DNA of 7,022 nucleotides, taken from assembly GCA_013002105.1 (NCBI GenBank), contig JABDKS010000327.1, positions 1 to 7,022 of the forward strand, read 5' to 3'. Position 1 is the stretch's first letter; each line of letters begins with the position of its first letter. Of the stretch, positions 1-6,428 are shown piece by piece. The stretch comes from Pirellulaceae bacterium. GTDB taxonomy: Bacteria > Planctomycetota > Planctomycetia > Pirellulales > Pirellulaceae. The notes under the pieces were generated by a model. The model saw only the letters and a program-made list of their open reading frames with translations. It was not told the origin of the DNA and ran no database searches. The translations under genes and the position numbers were made by a program.

Positions 1-224
1 ACTCAAGCGAGAATCGATCACGGAATGACGCAACATCAATACTCGCAGCAATAGCATGTTCTTGCGGCAAGACGACTCAAACTGAAGGAAATCAAAGACC
101 CTTCAAGCCCTGGGTCCTGGCCTAAAAAAAGTCTTAAGCGGTTGTGAAACCTTTCGACAGCGATGCGATTGGTCCTTGAGACTTATCGCGTTACCGCGTT
201 AGATTTTCCCCATTCGTTCAACGG
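1..224. other. Non-coding left flank, no gene supported
   Basis: This stretch lies downstream of the exporter operon, which reads leftwards and stops at 225. One frame on the plus strand is open from the window edge to a stop at 123-125 (about 40 codons). Its codon choice is nondescript and it has no visible start, so I do not call it. On the minus strand, a small hairpin with a GUAA tetraloop (CGCG stem, near 188-199) and a weak GACCC/GGGTC stem near 95-120 follow the operon. Neither has a convincing U-tract, so no terminator is called. The operon's end therefore remains undefined. Confidence 0.5.
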
Positions 225-2345
225 TTAATCCGCCTGCTTGACGTCGCCGCGAAAACGTTTTCGCGTGGCCAAATAGACAATCAACATTCCTACCACCGCG
301 ATCGATGCGGACGAAATCAACAGCCATGGCGGCAAATGCGTTTGGTCCTCGAATCCTTCGCCCAGAAACTCTAACTCCTTGTGATAGTGGGCGACCAATT
401 CCAGGAGTGCATTGTGGACGAAGTGCATCAACATGCCTGGCAAAACGCTGCCGGTACGGTGTGCGATCCAACCGAGAATCAGTCCAAGCAAGGTGGTCGG
501 GATGAATCGTTCGACCAGGAGTGCGTTTCCGGTCAGGACGTGAAAGAGTCCAAAGATTACCGATGTGATCACGATCACGCGGGCCGGCGAGAGGACCTTC
601 GATAGCGATGAGAAAAGGAACCCTCGGAAACAGAGTTCTTCGATTACCGCCGGCGTCAACGCGAGCGTTGCGATCAACAGCAGCGGCGGTGCTTGAGTAA
701 ACGCTTCGAGCGTTTGCAGCGTTTTGCGAATGCGTTCTTCGTCCAATCCGCCAATTCCCATTTGTTCGGCTAACAGAAATGCTTCGTGGGCGATGGACCA
801 GGCACCGCAGCCGATCAAAAAGGCACCGATCACCGCCAGAAACCCGGGGGCATTGAGCCGATAGGTCGAACGATAGCGTGAGCGGCCGAGATAGGTGGCG
901 GCCAGCGGGACAACACCAAACGTCGCGATCAGCGCCACCGCATTAAGGCAGAGTTGATTGGAGATAGTGAGTGATTCGCGAAACGATTCAACCAGCCGCA
1001 GCAGCGAATTGGAGACAACAAAGTAGATCGGAACTAACAAGGCCAGCATCAATGCGGCTGACTGCGGACCGGGCACATCGGTGGCGAGTTGGGGGCGACG
1101 AAACAGCGAGCCGATCGATTGCTCGCTTGTGCGAGTCACTGCGTCACTGCCAAAAAGTTTGGCGGCAACTGCCAGGGCTGCCGCTGCGTAAGCGATCGTA
1201 CTGACGATGGCGGCCAGTGCGGCGGGTGGATCCACGTTGCCGGCCAGCAAATCCCGGGCGAGGATCACGATGTTGACCAAGGGGGCGATCGCCATCGCAC
1301 CAGATAACTTGATGCCCGGCATCAGCGACAACATCCCCGGCGTCAGCGAAAGCAGCATGACGGGGATCAGGTAGGCCTGAGCCTCTTTGAATGACTTGGC
1401 AAAGCTCGTTAGCGACAGCAAGACCGCCGAGAAGAAACCGCTGAACAGCACGAGCAGTCCCAGGATGTGCAGGATCGCCAGCCAAGGAATTCCTTCTGTG
1501 CCACCGGTCAAGATCGGCAAGAGTCGGCTTGCCCAAAGGGTCGTAAACATTGCCAGCAGATTTGCCAGCGCCGTCAACAACGCCACGGTGACAACGGCGA
1601 TGTACTTCGCGAACAGCACGCTGAATCTGGGAACCGGCGAGGCCATTAAAGATTCCATCGTTCCCCGTTCGCGCTCGCCGGCAGTCAAGTCGATCGCGGG
1701 ATACACGGCTCCGGTGATGGTCATCAGCACCAGGACCAACGGAACGATCGTCGCCAGCAAGGAGGCCTGTTGCGGTTCGCCGACATCCCGAACATTGACA
1801 CGTGCCGGTGGCAGGTAGGTGGGATCCCCGGTTGCCGCCGTGATTTCGGCCGATCGCATTCGCAGCCATTGCATCCGCTCGATCAAGATACGCTGGCAAC
1901 TTTGGCTGGCACCGTCGCCGGCGTAGGCGATAAAGGTGACGACGGGAGGCTGATCGTTGTCGATCACTGCCCCGATGTCGATTCCGTTGTCATCGAGCGC
2001 CTCTTCGACCGTCGTCGGGGCCGTGACCAGAATCTCGAATTGAGCGACACTGCCGTCACCAGCCTCCAGGATCGGATCGGGAGGGGCGCTCAGCGGATCA
2101 TCGAGCCATTTTTGCAGTTGCATCCCCTCTGATTCGGACATCACGCCGATCTTGTATGTCACCACCGCATCGGCATCGCCAGCGGCGGATGTCAGTAGGA
2201 ACCGGTTCAGCGACATGCTCAGCAGCGGGTAGACCAGCAGCGGCATCAGCAGCAAAGTCACGATCGTCCGCCGATCGCGGATGGTTTCTTTCAACTCTTT
2301 TTGACAGAGCCGAAGCAGGCGACTTTGTAGAAACGGTGAGGTCAC
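225..2345 (-). CDS. ABC-2 exporter permease (NatB-like) fused to CPBP-family intramembrane protease
   Basis: A 706-residue membrane protein with two modules. Residues 1 to about 400 are an ABC-2 permease of NatB type. They comprise an N-terminal cytoplasmic helix, a first membrane span near 28-44, a large extracytoplasmic domain near 52-190, and then about five to six spans. The family motif GERERGTMESLMASPV lies at 223-238. Residues about 430-695 are a multi-span CPBP (CAAX protease/Abi, PF02517) domain with all its motifs: EExxxR at E569-E570-R574, FxxxH at F598-H602, and HxxxN at H641-N645. Known CPBP enzymes are glutamate-dependent membrane proteases; the substrate here is unknown. The start is GTG at 2345. 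The codon just before it is an in-frame TGA, so no earlier start is possible, and an AGGGA-like ribosome site sits at 2355-2359. It follows the ATPase gene by 42 bp in the same operon. Export of ions, lipids or a peptide are all possible. The module calls are secure; the substrate is not. Confidence 0.93.
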   Translation of the reverse strand: MTSPFLQSRLLRLCQKELKETIRDRRTIVTLLLMPLLVYPLLSMSLNRFLLTSAAGDADAVVTYKIGVMSESEGMQLQKWLDDPLSAPPDPILEAGDGSVAQFEILVTAPTTVEEALDDNGIDIGAVIDNDQPPVVTFIAYAGDGASQSCQRILIERMQWLRMRSAEITAATGDPTYLPPARVNVRDVGEPQQASLLATIVPLVLVLMTITGAVYPAIDLTAGERERGTMESLMASPVPRFSVLFAKYIAVVTVALLTALANLLAMFTTLWASRLLPILTGGTEGIPWLAILHILGLLVLFSGFFSAVLLSLTSFAKSFKEAQAYLIPVMLLSLTPGMLSLMPGIKLSGAMAIAPLVNIVILARDLLAGNVDPPAALAAIVSTIAYAAAALAVAAKLFGSDAVTRTSEQSIGSLFRRPQLATDVPGPQSAALMLALLVPIYFVVSNSLLRLVESFRESLTISNQLCLNAVALIATFGVVPLAATYLGRSRYRSTYRLNAPGFLAVIGAFLIGCGAWSIAHEAFLLAEQMGIGGLDEERIRKTLQTLEAFTQAPPLLLIATLALTPAVIEELCFRGFLFSSLSKVLSPARVIVITSVIFGLFHVLTGNALLVERFIPTTLLGLILGWIAHRTGSVLPGMLMHFVHNALLELVAHYHKELEFLGEGFEDQTHLPPWLLISSASIAVVGMLIVYLATRKRFRGDVKQAD

Positions 2346-2354
2346 TCAGGCGGT

Positions 2355-2359
2355 TCCCT
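2355..2359 (-). promoter_or_regulatory. Ribosome binding site of the permease-protease gene
   Basis: On the minus strand AGGGA lies nine bases before the GTG start at 2345. It is the only recognisable Shine-Dalgarno-like sequence among the four gene starts visible here. Together with the in-frame TGA immediately before the GTG, it fixes the start. It suggests that the second operon gene is translated independently and not by read-through coupling. Confidence 0.5.
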
Positions 2360-2387
2360 GGACACGATGGAATCGTTTGGCAGCAAG

Positions 2388-3116
2388 TCAATCACGCAAT
2401 AGTTCAACAAAAATATCGACTAAGTGTTGGCAGCCGGTCGTCGATCGTAGTTCATCCATGGTGCCAATGTGTTCAAGTTTTCCGCTGTGCAGCAAACCAA
2501 ATCGATCGCACAGTCGCTCGGCTTCGTCCAGGCGGTGTGTGCAAACAACGACGGCTTTGCCAACGCCGCGCAAGTGGGAGATGTAGTCAAAAATCGTTTG
2601 CACGCCGACGACGTCCAGGCCGCGAGTTGGTTCATCCAACAGCATCACGGGCGGGTCATGAATCAGTCCGCGGACAAGCGTCACACGTTGTCGCTGTCCG
2701 GTGCTCAATGACCCGGCCCGCCGATCCAAAAGCGGCTGAATCTCCATCAAATCGGCCAACAACTCGACTCTCTCGGCGGCAACTTCGGGATCGACTGCAT
2801 ACAAATCCGCAAAATACATCAGCATCTCGCGAACACTCAGCCAGGGGTAAACACCGTCACTGGCCGAGACAAAACCGAGTTTGGATTTCACCGCGATGGG
2901 ATCGTCGGCGGTTCGTATCCCGTCGACCTCGGCATAGCCCTCGTCGGGATCCAGCAGTCCCAAGATCATTCGCATCGTTGTCGTCTTGCCTGCACCGTTG
3001 GGACCGAGCAAACCAAAAACTTCGCCCGGTTCGATACGAAACGAAAGATCGTCGACGGCCCGCAGGAAGCCGTCATCGAGCGTGAAGATCTTGGTAAGGG
3101 AGTCAACGATAAGCAT
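2388..3116 (-). CDS. ABC transporter ATP-binding protein (NatA-like exporter ATPase)
   Basis: A 242-residue cytoplasmic ATPase that powers the membrane partner encoded next to it. All core ABC elements are present: Walker A GPNGAGKTT at 38-46, signature LSTGQ at 137-141, Walker B VMLLDEP at 157-163, D-loop GLD at 166-168, and switch histidine H194. The usual Q-loop glutamine is not evident: the stretch after the second strand reads GFVSASDGVYPWLSV (81-95). In my recollection such changes occur in NatA-type exporters. The length is at the short end for the family, with no C-terminal extension domain. Start ATG is at 3116, and it is the first gene of the operon with the fusion permease 42 bp downstream. 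No Shine-Dalgarno sequence lies close to the ATG, but a TATGAT box ends only nine bases upstream, so the mRNA may be almost leaderless. Family call secure; transported substrate unknown. Confidence 0.95.
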   Translation of the reverse strand: MLIVDSLTKIFTLDDGFLRAVDDLSFRIEPGEVFGLLGPNGAGKTTTMRMILGLLDPDEGYAEVDGIRTADDPIAVKSKLGFVSASDGVYPWLSVREMLMYFADLYAVDPEVAAERVELLADLMEIQPLLDRRAGSLSTGQRQRVTLVRGLIHDPPVMLLDEPTRGLDVVGVQTIFDYISHLRGVGKAVVVCTHRLDEAERLCDRFGLLHSGKLEHIGTMDELRSTTGCQHLVDIFVELLRD

Positions 3117-3125
3117 GTGTCGACA

Positions 3126-3131
3126 ATCATA
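3126..3131 (-). promoter_or_regulatory. Candidate -10 box of the exporter operon
   Basis: On the minus strand TATGAT (one mismatch to TATAAT) ends nine bases before the ATG at 3116. A start of transcription six or seven bases downstream would leave a leader of only about three or four bases. No good -35 element is visible at the right distance: the best is CTTTCA at 3147-3152, spacing 15. This is a weak call, supported mainly by the absence of a ribosome binding site. Confidence 0.3.
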
Positions 3132-3276
3132 CCTTGGGGCGCGAAGTGAAAGGGGGGCCGAGTGGAATCGGGGATTGCGCTGAGAGGAAGCTCGATGCTG
3201 GAGGTAACGATGCGGTGGCGCTCAAAAGCCGTGACAAACGCTGCGGCTGGGCATCTTGTTGCACTCAAACGCTTGG

Positions 3277-3324
3277 TTCAGGCGGCGTGTCGTTCAGGCA
3301 GCGTGTTGTACAGGTAGCGCGTTG
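3277..3324 (+). repeat. Three tandem 16-bp direct repeats
   Basis: Three head-to-tail units lie at 3277-3292 (TTCAGGCGGCGTGTCG), 3293-3308 (TTCAGGCAGCGTGTTG) and 3309-3324 (TACAGGTAGCGCGTTG). The consensus is TTCAGGCAGCGYGTTG. They sit in the gap between the SprT-like gene and the exporter operon. The period is not a multiple of three and no gene overlaps them, so they are not a protein repeat. A five-base start of a further unit (TTGAG) follows before the pattern breaks. Confidence 0.8.
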
Positions 3325-3345
3325 TTGAGAGCAATTTTAGTTTTC

Positions 3346-3401
3346 TCGTAGGCCAGGACCTGTCCTGGCGCAGCTGTGCCAAGACACGTCCTGGTCTACG
3401 A
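3346..3401. repeat. 56-bp imperfect palindrome (REP/MITE-like element)
   Basis: Two 28-base arms meet at the CAGCTG in 3371-3376. Comparing each arm with the reverse complement of the other leaves only four mismatched pairs out of 28. Two of these would be G-U wobbles in RNA; the other two are C-C and C-A. The outer ends read TCGTAG and CTACGA. The palindrome carries repeated CCAGGAC/GTCCTGG motifs. It could fold into a long cruciform or RNA hairpin. Short palindromes of this kind are familiar from planctomycete non-coding gaps, but that is my recollection and was not searched. No transposase is nearby. Confidence 0.75.
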
Positions 3402-3428
3402 TTGATCCCACGTATTAAGTAAAAATTC

Positions 3429-3460
3429 TTCAGGCAGCGCGTTGTTCAGGTAGTGGTGTC
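3429..3460 (+). repeat. Second copy block of the 16-bp repeat
   Basis: A full unit at 3429-3444 (TTCAGGCAGCGCGTTG) matches the consensus of the upstream cluster. It is followed directly by a degenerate unit at 3445-3460 (TTCAGGTAGTGGTGTC, about 10 of 16 bases matching). The last two bases fall in the stop codon of the SprT-like gene. The block is separated from the first three units by 104 bp that contain the large palindrome. Confidence 0.65.
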
Positions 3461-4316
3461 ATCCATCGACTTTTCGCAAGCGTTCCAGCGGGACGTAGAA
3501 CCGTAGATAGTGTTTTCCGTCGCTAAAACGCTCACCCGATGCGTTGGGCACCAGAACGGTCGCCCGACGTGTGATTCGGTTGACCCTGCCAATCAAGTAT
3601 TGTCCATCGTGGGCAAATCGCACGTGATCTCCGACGCGAATATCGAACTTGGTCGCCGCCCGCTCGCGTTGCGTGATCAGGTCGTGTTGGTAGTCGGTAT
3701 GGAGAAAATACCGGCGGGCGATCGATTGAAATCGAGCTTCGCTGCAATTGCCATCGTTCCAGATCAACATCTCGATCAAGTGGACGAATTCGTGTTCGGC
3801 GATCCGCTGCATCGCTTCGAGGCGGTCTTTGCAAAGTCGCCCGGTCACTTCGACCGGTCGATTGACATCCTCGAACGTTTGGAACAGCAGCGTCGACGAC
3901 AGCACCAGTTCAAAGCTTCGGCGACCGTGGTGGGTGCCTTCGGGGTAATTGGTCACCAATTTTCCAGCGATCCGTGTCATTCGGGTCGAGAGGCCAAACG
4001 TGATTCCTTCGGCCTGGGCCGCCCGCAGTATTTTGCCGTCAAAAAAACGGTCGTCGTACATGCGGATCATGCGAGCGACGTCTTGCTTGCTGACGCGTGT
4101 GAAGTTGGGCCGATCGATCGACCGGCTCAGCATCAACGTCTGCTCGTGAATCTCGGTTTGCCATTGCAAGACTTGCTCGGCGGGAAACTCTCGCAAGGCG
4201 ACTTCGCCCGCCAGCCGACTGAGGACGGTGCGATCGCGCGGTTTTGGTCTCGGCGCGCGAGTTGTTCGCGACCGGCTCGATGTCGGTGGTGAATCTGATT
4301 TGCGTTCGCTTGTCAC
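3459..4316 (-). CDS. SprT-like zinc metalloprotein with C-terminal SH3-like domain
   Basis: A 285-residue, probably cytoplasmic protein. Residues 1-30 are a basic, Ser/Arg/Pro-rich, probably disordered tail. A SprT-like domain spans about 75-220, with the metal and catalytic motif HEFVH at 175-179 in the context RIAEHEFVHLIEMLIW. SprT/Spartan proteins are zinc proteases; Spartan cuts DNA-protein crosslinks. The third histidine expected in a GH(x)xxF motif is not there: the segment reads GNCSEARF (189-196). C191 or H206 may complete the site. Residues 224-285 (VGDHVRFAHDGQYLIGRVNR...) look like a small SH3-like barrel, as found behind other SprT-like proteins. The start is GTG at 4316. An in-frame TGA lies a little upstream with no ATG between, so this is the first usable start, without a visible Shine-Dalgarno. 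It stands alone, diverging from the gene at 4559. DNA repair is an inference only. Confidence 0.85.
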   Translation of the reverse strand: MTSERKSDSPPTSSRSRTTRAPRPKPRDRTVLSRLAGEVALREFPAEQVLQWQTEIHEQTLMLSRSIDRPNFTRVSKQDVARMIRMYDDRFFDGKILRAAQAEGITFGLSTRMTRIAGKLVTNYPEGTHHGRRSFELVLSSTLLFQTFEDVNRPVEVTGRLCKDRLEAMQRIAEHEFVHLIEMLIWNDGNCSEARFQSIARRYFLHTDYQHDLITQRERAATKFDIRVGDHVRFAHDGQYLIGRVNRITRRATVLVPNASGERFSDGKHYLRFYVPLERLRKVDG

Positions 4317-4350
4317 CGTGCTTGCCGACGGGTGATAGGTGTTCTGATGC

Positions 4351-4369
4351 CGGGAGAATCATTCTCCCG
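4351..4369. promoter_or_regulatory. Perfect inverted repeat, candidate operator
   Basis: CGGGAGAAT-C-ATTCTCCCG is a perfect 9-bp inverted repeat around one central base. It lies 34 bp upstream of the GTG of the SprT-like gene and about 85 bp before the promoter of the divergent gene. The single-base centre makes it a poor RNA hairpin but a typical shape for a site bound by a dimeric repressor or activator. The bound protein is unknown and no regulator gene is in the window. Confidence 0.5.
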
Positions 4370-4454
4370 AGGTCCGATTCGAGGCGATTTTGCCCAACAT
4401 ATCGGTATTTTCCGACTTTCGCGATTCACGTTGCCCTTCCGAGGGCGAATTTGT

Positions 4455-4484
4455 TTGACGTTGCGGGGGTGTTTCGGGGATAAT
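4455..4484 (+). promoter_or_regulatory. Sigma70-like promoter of the Met-rich exported protein gene
   Basis: TTGACG at 4455-4460 and GATAAT at 4479-4484 are separated by 18 bp. Each differs from the bacterial housekeeping consensus at one position. Transcription would start near 4491 and give a leader of about 68 bases before the ATG at 4559. A small GCCCT/AGGGC hairpin with a TCCG loop (4433-4446) lies just upstream of the -35 box. Confidence 0.65.
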
Positions 4485-4507
4485 CCAAAGACCTTTTCTT
4501 CCTGTGC

Positions 4508-4528
4508 TCAGGGCCGCTCCCGCCCTGA
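4508..4528 (+). other. Hairpin in the 5' leader of the gene at 4559
   Basis: TCAGGGC (4508-4514) pairs with GCCCTGA (4522-4528) around a seven-base loop. It is a GC-rich seven-base-pair stem between the predicted transcription start and the ATG. It matches no riboswitch I know. It may affect mRNA stability or be incidental. Confidence 0.35.
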
Positions 4529-4558
4529 TATCCGCTCATCACCGATGGATTCTGCTCT

Positions 4559-6259
4559 ATGAACTTCCGCGAAGATTCTTGTGCTCCGCGTATGGCTGTG
4601 GCCCGAACCGTCGATCAAAAGCAGCATGAGCGTTCCCGTCGCTCCTTGTTGATGATGGTGACATGGTTTTTTGCCATCGGCATCGTGGCGTTGATGTGCA
4701 CGACTGCCAATGGGCAGTTCGATGTGATGAAACTCAATCCAGCGTTGGAAGAACCCGCCACCAAGAAACGCATGGAATCGGCAGCCAAGGCGTATTCGAC
4801 AACGCGCGACCTAGCGAACGTCAAAGACGCCAACATCGCTCGCTACTACTACAACGTCTACATCCCCACCAAGATCACGCAGCCCGATGCGATCACCGAG
4901 GTGTCGCCGCTGATCGACGATGTTCGTACGCGGATGGTCTCGGCGCAGCGTTCACAGGCACCCGGTGCCAAAACCATCATGGGCTGGCTTTACAGCGGGT
5001 TGAAGCCGATTGCGCAGGGGAATTACAACCCGGCGGCTCGGATCAACGCGATTCTGTTTATTTCGCGAATGGACATCGCGCCGGCTGATCGTGCCAAACA
5101 AACGCCGCCGGTACCGTTACCGTACATCCCGACCGATTTCTTTCCGATCTATCAAGACGAAGCCAATGTTGATGGAGTGCGTGCCGCTGCACTGCAGGCG
5201 ATTCACCGTTATGTCATGTACGCCGCTCCGGCGCTGAAGGATCCGCTGAAGCAAAACTTGATTACGGAAATGAAGAAACTGTTGGCATCCGATCCGCCCG
5301 AGGGACGCAGTCAGGACGCCCATGCCTACTTGCAGCGGTTCGCGGTCGATATCCTCGCGAATCTGCGCGGAGCAACCGATCCGGAACTCGGTAAGACGTT
5401 GATCAGTATCAGTACCGAGACCAAGAAACACGATCTGATCGCGCTGCATTCGGCGTTACGCATCGGCCGGATGTCGGCCGACTTGAAAGGGAATGTCGAT
5501 AAGACCGACGACGTCCTGGGTAGCTGGTCGATCCGAGCCATGAGGTCATTTCAGTACGAAATCGCACGACTCAATGCGATGACCCGTCCCAGTCCCGTTC
5601 CGCGTCAGCCGCGTGCCGCTGATGCCAACGTCGGTGTCAAAACGGATGAAACCAAGCCCAAGCCCCCGATGGCAATGGGAATGGATCGCAACGAAGGCAT
5701 GGACGACATGGGGATGATGCAGGAAATGATGGAGGGAAGCGACGACATGCAAATGGATGACATGTCGGCGATGATGGGCGACGGCATGATGATGGGCGGT
5801 GTCGTGACCGTGAATCCGCAGCCGCCAGAAGTGTTGTTGTCGCGTCGCAAACTCAATCATGTGCTCCAACAACTCCACACCGGAGTCTCCGGAAGTGGTG
5901 AACCTGGATTGCCGAAGACCGCAGGTGGGTTGTTGGCCGCGGTCGAAGACGCGGACAAACCAGCGGTCGAAAGTTGGCTCACGCAGATGGAAGAAGTCGT
6001 CACGGCGTTGAACGATACGGCTCTGGATACGCGTGAAACGTACATCGAGGCGCTGGACGCTCAAGTGGCAATGTTGCGTGACATTGCTGGGCCGGCAGCT
6101 GCCGCCAAGGCAGCCACGGAGCCGATTGTCTTGCCCGGTATCAGTGCCCCCGTGGCCACCACCGTCGTGGATAACGAAGTCCCCGAGGGTCCGGTCCTGG
6201 ACAAGAGTGGAGCACCCAAGTTTCCCGACAATGTGGATGAATTGGCCGAGCCAGAGTAG
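4559..6259 (+). CDS. Exported protein of unknown function with a Met/Asp-rich segment
   Basis: A 566-residue protein whose family I do not recognise; probably planctomycete-restricted. After a long polar N-region, a signal peptide spans about 26-52: Arg-rich RSRRS, hydrophobic core LLMMVTWFFAIGIVALM, likely cleavage after ANG. The mature part is mostly helical. Residues about 200-330 have HEAT-like helix pairs (for example around GVRAAALQAIHRYV and AYLQRFAVDILANL), though no repeat is certain. Residues 371-412 hold 17 methionines and 11 acidic residues. Residues 425-515 are again helical, and the tail from 520 is Pro/Val-rich and probably disordered. The ATG at 4559 has only a weak GGA upstream. 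Met12 or Met32 could be the real start, and Met12 would still keep the signal peptide. It has its own promoter and ends before a bidirectional terminator. Metal binding by the Met/Asp tract is a guess. Confidence 0.85.
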   Translation: MNFREDSCAPRMAVARTVDQKQHERSRRSLLMMVTWFFAIGIVALMCTTANGQFDVMKLNPALEEPATKKRMESAAKAYSTTRDLANVKDANIARYYYNVYIPTKITQPDAITEVSPLIDDVRTRMVSAQRSQAPGAKTIMGWLYSGLKPIAQGNYNPAARINAILFISRMDIAPADRAKQTPPVPLPYIPTDFFPIYQDEANVDGVRAAALQAIHRYVMYAAPALKDPLKQNLITEMKKLLASDPPEGRSQDAHAYLQRFAVDILANLRGATDPELGKTLISISTETKKHDLIALHSALRIGRMSADLKGNVDKTDDVLGSWSIRAMRSFQYEIARLNAMTRPSPVPRQPRAADANVGVKTDETKPKPPMAMGMDRNEGMDDMGMMQEMMEGSDDMQMDDMSAMMGDGMMMGGVVTVNPQPPEVLLSRRKLNHVLQQLHTGVSGSGEPGLPKTAGGLLAAVEDADKPAVESWLTQMEEVVTALNDTALDTRETYIEALDAQVAMLRDIAGPAAAAKAATEPIVLPGISAPVATTVVDNEVPEGPVLDKSGAPKFPDNVDELAEPE

Positions 6260-6353
6260 CGGTGCGCCGCATCGTCGGGAGATTGTTCCGGTGGGACCAA
6301 GCAGCCACGGCCAGCGGTGCCGGGTCAGCGAATTGCCCGATTGGGAGATAAAA

Positions 6354-6381
6354 AAAACGCAGGCAAATGTGCCTGCGTTTT
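6354..6381. terminator. Bidirectional intrinsic terminator
   Basis: AAAACGCAGGCA (6354-6365) pairs perfectly with TGCCTGCGTTTT (6370-6381) around a four-base AATG loop. On the minus strand the stem runs into eight consecutive U residues (complement of 6350-6357), a strong terminator for the gene at 6429. On the plus strand the U-tract is shorter (TTTTGTGTTGTTGG) but still usable for the gene ending at 6259. The position between two converging genes fits a shared terminator. Confidence 0.88.
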
Positions 6382-6428
6382 GTGTTGTTGGTTTGTCGGT
6401 GTAACGGGCCGTCTAAGCAGCGACGACA

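Noticed and set aside
1..125. Partial gene entering from the left edge (plus strand, stop at 123-125)
   Set aside because: About 40 codons without a visible start, domain or clear codon bias are not enough support.
2156..3085. 309-codon open frame on the plus strand
   Set aside because: It is antisense to the ATPase and to the start of the permease. The product is Arg/Ser-rich with no domain pattern.
3346..3401. The large palindrome as an intrinsic terminator for the SprT-like gene
   Set aside because: No run of U residues follows the hairpin on either strand.
3277..3460. CRISPR array
   Set aside because: The repeats are 16 bp, directly adjacent with no spacers, and only loosely conserved, and no cas gene is present.
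3510..4292. 260-codon open frame on the plus strand
   Set aside because: It lies fully antisense to the SprT-like gene, whose HExxH motif and domain pattern are clear. The product shows no recognisable motif; it is a shadow of a GC-rich gene.
5546..6064. His-rich 172-codon open frame on the minus strand that could pass for a metal-binding protein
   Set aside because: The histidines are the reverse complement of the ATG codons of the Met-rich tract (CAT for ATG). It is an artefact of the real plus-strand gene.
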